Notes under the pieces: generated by a model | The model's database searches: none | Told to the model about the DNA's origin: nothing | What the model saw: the letters and a program-made list of their open reading frames with translations, nothing else | Shown: one piece after another, positions 1-5,330 of the stretch | How positions within the stretch are numbered: the stretch's first letter is position 1 | Layout of the letters: every line of letters starts with the position of its first letter | Source of the DNA: Gammaproteobacteria bacterium | GTDB taxonomy: Bacteria > Pseudomonadota > Gammaproteobacteria > Natronospirales > REEB76 | NCBI GenBank assembly: GCA_027317045.1 | Contig: DAHVFI010000112.1 | Location: 1-5,330 of the forward strand | Direction: 5' to 3' | Length of the DNA stretch: 5,330 nucleotides | Translations under genes and position numbers: made by a program

Positions 1-2025
1 ATCCTGGGTGAACCGTTGGGTAACCCCAACAGCCAGATGCCGGACTATCTGCTCAAGAATGCCCTCGGTCCGGTGGTCAATACACCCACCGATGCCGAGC
101 AGCCATTCGCCACCAAATCCATGACCGCGCCTGAAGCGGCATTCGCACGACCGGCCGCCGCCATCGGCTTCCTGGATGATCTTCCGGATGCGGATGGCGC
201 GCTGCGTTCCACGCCCCTGGTACTGCGGTATTACGGCATCTATTACCCTTCCATGGCCCTGGCCGTGAGCATGAAGTATCTGAACCTGCAACCGGGTGAC
301 GTGCAAGTGCAACCGGGGCAAGGCGTGAAAGTGGGCAATCTTTTCATCGGCACGGATGCACATTTCCGTATGCACAACTTTTATTACACCGGCAGCAACG
401 GCGAGCCGCCGTTTCCAGTGTACTCCTACGCGGATGTCTATCTCGGCAAAATCCCAGCCTCCGCCTTCCAGGGAAAGATTGTGCTCATCGGTGCCACCGC
501 GTTCGGCATCGGCAACAGCTTTCCAACGCCCATCTCCGCCAGCATGGCGCCGGTGATGGTGCTCGCCAATGTGGTCTCCAGTATTCTGCAGCAGAATTTT
601 TACAGCGTGCCGCCGTGGACGAACATAGTCACCGTGGCCGCATTCCTGCTGCTAATTACCTACCTGGCATTTGCACTGCCGCATCTCAAACCCGGTTGGG
701 GTGCACTCGTCAGCCTGCTGCTGCTGATTGCCTTGTGTCTCGTGGAATTCGGCTTCATGCGCAGCCGTTTCGTGTGGATTGAATTGATGCTGCCGGCCTT
801 GCTGCTGGTGACTGGCCATCTGTTCATGACCGTCAAACTTTTCCGCGTCACCGACAAACTGCGCCTGCGTACCGAGGCGGACAGTGCCGAGAGCAACAAG
901 ATGCTGGGTCTCGCCTTCCAGGGACAGGGACAGCTGGACATGGCCTTCGAGAAATTCCGCAAATGCCCCATGGACGACAGCATCGCCGACCTGCTCTACA
1001 ACCTGGGGCTTGATTACGAACGCAAGCGCCAGTTCAACAAGGCTGGCTCGGTTTACAAATATGTGAACGACTACGATGCGGGCTTCCGCGACGTGGGTCT
1101 GCGTCTCAAACGTTCGCAGCAAATCGAAGGTCGCGTGGTAATGGGTGGTAGCACGACTACGAGCGGTACCCTTATTCTGAGTGATAACCTGCAAAACCCC
1201 ATGCTGGGGCGTTATCGGGTGGAAAAGGAATTGGGCAAGGGCGCCATGGGCGTGGTCTATCAGGGTCGCGATCCGAAAATTAACCGCGTGGTGGCCATCA
1301 AGACTTTGGCGCTATCACGGGAATTCGAGGGCGATGAATTGGAAGAAGTGAAGCAACGCTTCTTTCGTGAAGCGGAAACCGCCGGCCGCCTGAATCATCC
1401 CAACATCGTCACCATTTATGATGCCGGTGAGGAACACGATCTCGCCTACATCTCCATGGAATTCCTCAAGGGTCAGAACCTGACGCAGTACACCAAGCCC
1501 GCTAGCTTGCTGCCAGCAACGGTGGTGATGGAAATTGTCGCCAAAGCGGCCGAGGCCCTTGATTACGCGGATGCCCAAAACGTGGTGCACCGCGATGTGA
1601 AGCCGGCCAATATCATGTACGAGCAGGATACCGGTATCATCAAAATCACGGACTTCGGCATCGCACGCATCACGGATTCCAGCAAGACCAGAACCGGCAC
1701 GGTTCTGGGCACGCCATCCTATATGTCGCCCGAGCAACTCGCCGGCCGCAAAGTGGATGGGCGCTCGGATCTGTTCTCTCTGGGCGTGACCCTCTACCAA
1801 ATGCTCACCGGACAATTGCCGTTCCGGGCGGAATCCATGGCTACGCTCATGTTCAAGATCGCCAACGAGACGCACGCGCCGGTCACCAGCGTGCGCCCGG
1901 ATCTGCCGGTTTGCGTAAACACGCTCATGGACAAGGCCTTGCAGAAAAATCCCGAACTGCGCTATCAGCACGGTGCGGACTTCGCTCGCGACCTGCGTGC
2001 TTGCACCGCAAACATCGCGCACTAG
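1..2025 (+). CDS. CHASE2-TPR receptor Ser/Thr protein kinase (5' partial)
   Basis: Membrane-bound eukaryotic-like Ser/Thr kinase. The frame is open from base 1, so the true start and first membrane helix lie upstream; the TTG at 16 is internal. Residues are numbered from the first visible codon (674 visible). Residues 1-205 resemble the C-terminal part of a periplasmic CHASE2 sensor (GFLDDLPDADGALRSTPLVL; GKIVLIGATAFG). Three membrane helices follow at about 208-226, 233-251 and 258-281, then two TPR-like helical repeats (about 299-355) and a Ser/Thr-rich linker (375-400). A Hanks-type kinase fills about 404-668: glycine loop GKGAMGVV (412-419), VAIK lysine K434, helix C glutamate E457, HRDVKPAN with D532 and N537, DFG D551, and SPE 576-578. 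Activation loop T563 and T565 align with the autophosphorylated T171 and T173 of mycobacterial PknB. All catalytic residues are present. It probably phosphorylates cytoplasmic proteins in response to a periplasmic signal; the ligand is unknown. The PP2C gene follows after 16 bases. Confidence 0.93.
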   Translation: MLGEPLGNPNSQMPDYLLKNALGPVVNTPTDAEQPFATKSMTAPEAAFARPAAAIGFLDDLPDADGALRSTPLVLRYYGIYYPSMALAVSMKYLNLQPGDVQVQPGQGVKVGNLFIGTDAHFRMHNFYYTGSNGEPPFPVYSYADVYLGKIPASAFQGKIVLIGATAFGIGNSFPTPISASMAPVMVLANVVSSILQQNFYSVPPWTNIVTVAAFLLLITYLAFALPHLKPGWGALVSLLLLIALCLVEFGFMRSRFVWIELMLPALLLVTGHLFMTVKLFRVTDKLRLRTEADSAESNKMLGLAFQGQGQLDMAFEKFRKCPMDDSIADLLYNLGLDYERKRQFNKAGSVYKYVNDYDAGFRDVGLRLKRSQQIEGRVVMGGSTTTSGTLILSDNLQNPMLGRYRVEKELGKGAMGVVYQGRDPKINRVVAIKTLALSREFEGDELEEVKQRFFREAETAGRLNHPNIVTIYDAGEEHDLAYISMEFLKGQNLTQYTKPASLLPATVVMEIVAKAAEALDYADAQNVVHRDVKPANIMYEQDTGIIKITDFGIARITDSSKTRTGTVLGTPSYMSPEQLAGRKVDGRSDLFSLGVTLYQMLTGQLPFRAESMATLMFKIANETHAPVTSVRPDLPVCVNTLMDKALQKNPELRYQHGADFARDLRACTANIAH

Positions 2026-2041
2026 AGGAACCAGGCAAGCC
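2023..2041 (+). promoter_or_regulatory. Ribosome binding site of the PP2C gene, overlapping the kinase stop codon
   Basis: The purine run GAGGAA (2025-2030) begins on the last base of the kinase TAG stop and lies 11 bases before the ATG at 2042. It supports that start for the phosphatase and suggests translational coupling with the kinase. The spacing is slightly long, so the strength is uncertain. Confidence 0.5.
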
Positions 2042-2869
2042 ATGGGTTATCAGGGCAAACTTGATTTCGTGGGCCGCACGGACAAAGGCATGCTGCGGCC
2101 CAACAATGAGGACGCCATCCTTACCGACCTGGAGATCGGCTTGGTGGTGGTGGCCGACGGCATGGGCGGCTATAAAGCCGGCGAGATCGCCAGCGGCATC
2201 GCGGTGGAAATCATCCAGGAATTCATCACCAGCGGCCTAGATGAGATATGCAAACACCACGGCATCAGCGAGAGCGGCTACTCCCATGAAAGCATGCTGC
2301 TGCGCAACGCCATCATGCGGGCCAACGAAGTGATCCACGATACCGCCAAAAGCCAGCCGCAATGCGAAGGCATGGGTACCACGGTGGTGGCCGCGCTGTT
2401 CTATAACAACCGCGTATCCATTGCCCACGTGGGAGATTCGCGGGTTTACCGTCTGCGCCGCGGACATTTTGAGCAGATCACCAGCGACCACTCGCTGCTG
2501 CAGGAACTGGTGACACGGGGCTTCTACACGCTGGAGGAAGCCAGACGCTCACTCAACAAGAATCTGGTTACCCGTGCCCTTGGTATCGACCCCCTGGTAC
2601 AGGTGGACCTGCAGGAAGACGTGGCGCTGCCGGGGGATATTTACCTATTCTGCACCGACGGCCTGCATGATATGGTTCCGGAGCCGGATATTCACTTAAC
2701 CGTGGATACGTTTAGTGATAATCTTGAAACTGCGGTGCAGCAGCTCGTAAAGCTGGCGAATGACAATGGCGGTCGTGATAACGTTTCGGTAGTGCTGGCC
2801 AAACCTATCACTTCGTTTGAGAACGAGAAAAAAGGCTTCTTCGATCGATTTACCGATTGGTTTTCATGA
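2042..2869 (+). CDS. PP2C-family Ser/Thr protein phosphatase
   Basis: Metal-dependent (Mn/Mg) protein phosphatase of 275 residues, the usual size of bacterial single-domain PP2C enzymes such as PstP, PrpC or Stp catalytic domains. Motifs in order: GMLRPNNEDA (16-25) with phosphate-binding R19; VVADGMGG (36-43) with metal ligand D39; GTTVVAAL (112-119); AHVGDSRVYRLR (128-139) with D132; ITSDHSLLQELV (146-157); TRALG (177-181); LFCTDGLHDMV (202-212) with D206; and GGRDNVSVVL (243-252) with D246. Thus D39, D132, D206 and D246 match the metal-site aspartates of the family. No membrane helix is seen, so it is a cytosolic enzyme with a short aromatic, basic tail (259-275). An ATG at 1973 would add 23 residues, but these lie out of frame over the kinase end and do not resemble PP2C; the ATG at 2042 starts just before the conserved first strand. 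It very likely dephosphorylates the neighbouring kinase and its targets. Confidence 0.95.
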   Translation: MGYQGKLDFVGRTDKGMLRPNNEDAILTDLEIGLVVVADGMGGYKAGEIASGIAVEIIQEFITSGLDEICKHHGISESGYSHESMLLRNAIMRANEVIHDTAKSQPQCEGMGTTVVAALFYNNRVSIAHVGDSRVYRLRRGHFEQITSDHSLLQELVTRGFYTLEEARRSLNKNLVTRALGIDPLVQVDLQEDVALPGDIYLFCTDGLHDMVPEPDIHLTVDTFSDNLETAVQQLVKLANDNGGRDNVSVVLAKPITSFENEKKGFFDRFTDWFS

Positions 2870-2914
2870 GGTGTCGGCACGGTCCGATCGCATTTCACAG
2901 GAACTGACACTAAC

Positions 2915-2925
2915 GAGGCAGACCC
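2915..2925 (+). promoter_or_regulatory. Ribosome binding site of the FHA gene
   Basis: GAGG at 2915-2918 sits 7 bases before the ATG at 2926, a normal Shine-Dalgarno arrangement, and fixes the start of the FHA gene. The 56-base gap before this gene (2870-2925) shows no convincing -35/-10 promoter or terminator by eye, so the FHA gene is probably co-transcribed with the kinase and phosphatase. Confidence 0.5.
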
Positions 2926-3648
2926 ATGGGCAAGCTCATACTCACGCTGGACGGGCAAGAACTCGCTCAATACGAGCTCGAGAAGGAACGCTATACCCTC
3001 GGCCGACTGTCTGACAATGATATTCACATAGACAACATGGCCGTCAGCGGCCATCACGCCTTGATCCTCAATATCCTCAAGGATTCGTTCCTGGAGGATC
3101 TCAACAGCACCAACGGCACTTACGTTAACGGCAAGCTCATCAAGAAACACGCGCTCCAGGATAGCGATGTAATCACCATTGGCCGCCACCAGCTCAAGTA
3201 CCTGAGTGGCCGCGGCAGGGAAGGTGAAGATGAGTTCGAGCACACCATGGTCATCAAACCAGGAACCTCAAGCCTGCCGGGGGCGCCAAGCCTCGACAGC
3301 GTCAACCGCGCTATCGCTCAATCAGGAGCCGGCACCGCTCCCGTGGGCGAGACCACCAAGACTGCCCTGCCCAAGGGGAAATTACAGGTGCTCTCCGGCG
3401 GTTTCGCCGGCAAGGAACTGGAACTGACCAAAGCACTCACCACGCTGGGCCGGCCCGGGGTGCAGGTGGCCGCCATCACGCGCCGTGCGGACGGTTTCTA
3501 TGTGGTGCATGTGGAAAGCGGAGAGGGCCAAGGGTTCCCCACGGTGAACGGCAGGGAAATCGGCGCTGAAGCACGCAAGCTGGGTGACAACGACGTGATC
3601 GAACTGGCGGGCGTAAAGATGGGCTTTTATTCGCTTTTGAACACCTGA
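2926..3648 (+). CDS. Phosphothreonine-binding FHA-domain protein with a second degenerate FHA-like domain
   Basis: Soluble 240-residue adaptor with no signal peptide, membrane segment or catalytic domain visible. The N-terminal FHA domain (about 1-93) carries the canonical phosphothreonine-binding residues: YTLGR (R27), S41 and H44 in VSGHHA, and NSTNGTYVNG (60-69) with N63, G64 and T65. After a linker (about 94-150) containing EHTMVIKPG (105-113) and a Ser/Thr/Ala/Pro-rich stretch, a second FHA-like fold is suggested at about 151-238: LQVLSGGFAGKELEL, TTLGRPG (172-178), ITRRADGFYVV (184-194), VNGREIG (207-213) and DNDVIELAGVKMGFY (221-235). The usual SxxH is replaced by TRRA there and the NGT motif is incomplete, so this half probably cannot bind phosphothreonine in the standard way. 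FHA proteins beside Hanks kinases are typically substrates or readers of the kinase, which is the inferred role here. The first domain is certain; the second rests on motif spacing. Confidence 0.9.
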   Translation: MGKLILTLDGQELAQYELEKERYTLGRLSDNDIHIDNMAVSGHHALILNILKDSFLEDLNSTNGTYVNGKLIKKHALQDSDVITIGRHQLKYLSGRGREGEDEFEHTMVIKPGTSSLPGAPSLDSVNRAIAQSGAGTAPVGETTKTALPKGKLQVLSGGFAGKELELTKALTTLGRPGVQVAAITRRADGFYVVHVESGEGQGFPTVNGREIGAEARKLGDNDVIELAGVKMGFYSLLNT

Positions 3649-3669
3649 CAATCCAACGAATTCAGCGGC
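3649..3669. other. 21-base gap between convergent genes
   Basis: Only 21 bases separate the FHA stop (TGA, 3646-3648) from the alr stop on the other strand (TAA, 3672-3670). No GC-rich hairpin followed by a T tract is visible for either direction, so transcripts from both sides probably run into the opposing gene or end by a Rho-dependent route (inference). Confidence 0.6.
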
Positions 3670-4791
3670 TTAACCGTGCGCGCCTGCTGCTGAGCGGGCA
3701 GATATTGTGTTTTCCTCCACCACGCCGAATTTCACCCGCTGAGTGACGCCGCAAAGCAACTCGTAGGGGATAGTGCCGGCGGCGCGCGCGATCTCCTCTA
3801 CCGGCAACTCTGGACCCCACAGCACCACGGAATCGCCCACTTGGGTATGCGGCAGCCCGCGCAAATCCACCGCGATCATGTCCATGGATACCCGCCCCGC
3901 CAGCGACGCGCGTAGCCCATTCACCAGTACCGGCGTGCCGTTGGGCGCATGCCGCGGATAACCGTCACCGTAACCGATGGCAGCGATGCCGATGTACATG
4001 TCTTCCGGCGCCACCCAAGCACCGCCGTAGCCCACCGCCTCGCCTTTGCTCACCTGCTGCACGCTAATAAGCGTGGTGGACATGGTCATGGCGGGCACCA
4101 GTCCCTCCTGCGCGCCACAGCGCCCAGTGAATGGCGAAACGCCGTATAAAAGGATTCCCGGCCGCACCCAGTCCGCATGACTGTCCGGCCAGGCGAGAAT
4201 ACCCGCGGAATTGGCGATGCTGCGTTCCGTGTGGATACCGGCGGTGGCTGCGGCGAAAATTTCCAGCTGCAATCGCGTACGCGGGTTGGCGGTTTCATCG
4301 GCACAGGCCAGATGCGTCATCAGCCGCACCGGGCTGCGCACAGCGCGCGCCTTGCCAAGTCGTTCCCACAGTCCCCGTGTCTGCGATGGCGGGAATCCCA
4401 GGCGATGCATGCCGCTGTTCACCTTGAGCCAGACGCTCAAGGTGTGCTGCAGACGCGAACCTTCCAGCAGCGCGAGTTGGCCGGCATCGTGCACCACCAC
4501 TTCACAGCCGTTATGGGCCGCCTCCTCCAGTTCCACCGCGCTGAACACGCCCTCCAGCAACACGATGGGATGCGCCAGACCCGCATGCCGGATTTCCAGG
4601 GCCTCCTCCAGACAGGCGACCGCAAACGCATCAGCGGCAGACAGCGCACGGGCGACCGGCACGATGCCATGTCCGTAGGCATTGGCTTTCACCACCGCCA
4701 TGATGCGCGCTTGCGGTGCCAGCTCACGCACGCGCTGTAAATTGTGGCGCAGCGCGGAAAGATTGATGACGGCGCCGGTGGCGCGGCTCAC
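3670..4791 (-). CDS. alr: Alanine racemase
   Basis: PLP-dependent enzyme that interconverts L- and D-alanine in the cytosol, supplying D-Ala for peptidoglycan. The product is 373 residues, close to the usual 355-390. The N-terminal TIM barrel carries AVVKANAYGHG (32-42), where K35 forms the Schiff base with PLP. Further conserved elements are VNSGMHRLGF (124-133), MTHLACAD (158-165), ANSAG (193-197), RPGILLYG (210-217), VGYGGAW with Y255 as the expected second catalytic base, and IGYGDGYPR (272-280). The C-terminal beta domain holds GRVSMDM (299-305) and PYELLCG (342-348), whose Y343 should line the active-site entry. All key residues are present. The start is GTG at 4791, overlapping the dnaB TGA by 4 bases; nearly no residues precede the first conserved strand (GAVINLSALRHN), which supports this start. 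Biosynthetic Alr and catabolic DadX are paralogues; the dnaB neighbour points to biosynthetic alr. Confidence 0.96.
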   Translation of the reverse strand: MSRATGAVINLSALRHNLQRVRELAPQARIMAVVKANAYGHGIVPVARALSAADAFAVACLEEALEIRHAGLAHPIVLLEGVFSAVELEEAAHNGCEVVVHDAGQLALLEGSRLQHTLSVWLKVNSGMHRLGFPPSQTRGLWERLGKARAVRSPVRLMTHLACADETANPRTRLQLEIFAAATAGIHTERSIANSAGILAWPDSHADWVRPGILLYGVSPFTGRCGAQEGLVPAMTMSTTLISVQQVSKGEAVGYGGAWVAPEDMYIGIAAIGYGDGYPRHAPNGTPVLVNGLRASLAGRVSMDMIAVDLRGLPHTQVGDSVVLWGPELPVEEIARAAGTIPYELLCGVTQRVKFGVVEENTISARSAAGAHG

Positions 4792-4803
4792 GTGTACCCC
4801 CCC
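4788..4803 (-). promoter_or_regulatory. dnaB-alr stop/start overlap with G-rich ribosome binding region
   Basis: Read on the minus strand, GTGA joins the alr GTG start (4791-4789) with the dnaB TGA stop (4790-4788). A run of seven G (4803-4797) ends 5 bases before the GTG and could serve as a weak Shine-Dalgarno element; a further GAGGA lies just upstream of it (complement of about 4805-4809). The arrangement suggests that alr translation depends on ribosomes finishing dnaB. Confidence 0.6.
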
Positions 4804-5330
4804 GGATCCTCGGGGATGTAATTCTCAAAGCGTGTGTAGGCACCCAGGAAAGTGGCCTGTACCGTGCCGATGGGGCCGTTACGCTGCTTACCGATGATGA
4901 TTTCCGCCATGCCCTTGTCGGGGCTGTCCTTGTCGTAAACCTCGTCGCGGTAGATGAAGGCGATCAGGTCCGCGTCCTGCTCGATGGAACCGGATTCGCG
5001 CAGGTCGGACATGATCGGGCGCTTGTCTTGTCGGGTCATCACGCCGCGCGAGAGCTGCGACAGCGCGATGATCGGCAGCTTCAGCTCCTTGGCCAGTGCC
5101 TTCAGCGAGCGCGAGATCTCGGAGATCTCGTTGGTGCGGTTCTCGCGGTTACCCGGCACCTGCATCAACTGGATATAGTCGACGACGATCAGGCTCAGCT
5201 TCTGCTTCGCCGCCATGCGCCGCGCGCGGCCGGCGAGTTCCTGCGGCGACAGCGAGCCGGTTTCGTCGATGAACAGCGGCGCCTCGCGCAGCAGGCCGCT
5301 GGCCGATACCAGACGACTCCAGTCATGATC
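4788..5330 (-). CDS. dnaB: Replicative DNA helicase DnaB, C-terminal part (5' partial)
   Basis: Hexameric 5'-3' helicase that unwinds DNA at the replication fork. Only the last 180 residues lie in the window; the frame stays open to the right edge, so the N-terminal primase-binding domain, linker and Walker A motif are outside. Visible elements of the RecA-like ATPase domain, numbered from the edge: PLFIDETGSLSPQELAGRAR (18-37); the Walker B strand LIVVDYIQLM; the stretch ISEISRSLKALAKELKLPII ending before the sensor-like ALSQLSRG; and the DNA-binding/arginine-finger region SDLRESGSIEQDADLIAFIY, then IIIGKQRNGPIGT and the terminal TRFENY. This follows E. coli DnaB closely, although E. coli has LNRSLEQR where this protein has LSRGVMTR. 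No intein interrupts the visible part. It is followed directly by alr, an arrangement known from many proteobacteria. Confidence 0.97.
   Translation of the reverse strand, partial: DHDWSRLVSASGLLREAPLFIDETGSLSPQELAGRARRMAAKQKLSLIVVDYIQLMQVPGNRENRTNEISEISRSLKALAKELKLPIIALSQLSRGVMTRQDKRPIMSDLRESGSIEQDADLIAFIYRDEVYDKDSPDKGMAEIIIGKQRNGPIGTVQATFLGAYTRFENYIPEDPGGYT

Noticed and set aside
16..18. TTG as start of the receptor kinase
   Set aside because: The frame is open to base 1 and the missing half of CHASE2 plus the first membrane helix must lie upstream, so this is an internal leucine.
652..1194. 180-codon minus-strand frame opposite the membrane/TPR region
   Set aside because: Shadow of the receptor kinase gene: the His/Gln-rich translation has no recognisable motif.
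1973..2041. Upstream ATG extending the phosphatase by 23 residues
   Set aside because: The extension overlaps the kinase C-terminus out of frame and has no PP2C likeness; the ATG at 2042 has a purine-rich site upstream and begins at the conserved core.
1315..2043. 242-codon open frame on the minus strand opposite the kinase domain
   Set aside because: It lies fully inside a well-supported kinase gene, its translation matches no family I know, and long antisense frames are expected in GC-rich coding DNA.
2871..2910. GTGTC ... GACAC inverted pair in the gap before the FHA gene
   Set aside because: The arms are only five bases with a 30-base spacer, which is expected by chance.
2692..3243. 183-codon minus-strand frame spanning the PP2C-FHA junction
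   Set aside because: It covers the ends of two well-supported genes on the other strand and its translation shows no family motif.
3662..3693. Inverted repeat TCAGCGGC / GCTGCTGA as a terminator between the convergent genes
   Set aside because: The 8-base stem contains a G-U or A-C mismatch depending on strand, the loop is 16 bases, and no T tract follows directly.
4177..4740. 187-codon plus-strand frame opposite alr
   Set aside because: alr on the other strand has every catalytic motif; this frame is an antisense shadow with no domain signature.

Overview
The window looks like chromosomal DNA of a GC-rich proteobacterium. The dnaB-alr gene order and the close likeness of the DnaB C-terminus to proteobacterial DnaB suggest a beta- or gammaproteobacterium. 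This is inference from family knowledge, and the order and genus cannot be fixed from the sequence. Coding density is very high: the only non-coding stretches are 16, 56 and 21 bases long. No tRNA, rRNA, CRISPR array, insertion sequence or long repeat was seen.

Layout: Positions 1-3648 (+ strand) hold three co-directional genes that form a eukaryotic-like Ser/Thr phosphorylation module. They are (i) a membrane receptor kinase cut by the left edge (CHASE2 sensor, three transmembrane helices, TPR-like repeats, Hanks-type kinase), (ii) a PP2C-type metal-dependent phosphatase, and (iii) a protein with one canonical and one degenerate FHA domain. Positions 3670-5330 (- strand) hold the end of dnaB (replicative helicase, cut by the right edge) and alr (alanine racemase), joined by a 4-base stop/start overlap. 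The two gene groups converge with only 21 bases between their stop codons.

Likely working model (inference): the CHASE2 domain senses a periplasmic signal and controls the cytoplasmic kinase. The PP2C enzyme reverses phosphorylation of the kinase and its substrates. The FHA protein reads phosphothreonine and may itself be a substrate. All catalytic residues I looked for in the kinase, phosphatase and racemase are present, so these appear to be working genes. The dnaB-alr pair is a housekeeping unit (replication fork helicase and D-alanine supply for peptidoglycan) with no evident functional link to the signalling genes beyond adjacency.

Every gene belongs to a recognisable family, and I see no clearly undescribed system. 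The points most worth following are the receptor kinase architecture, the degenerate second FHA domain, and two threonines (one in the kinase linker, one in the FHA protein) that have the form of FHA-binding sites.
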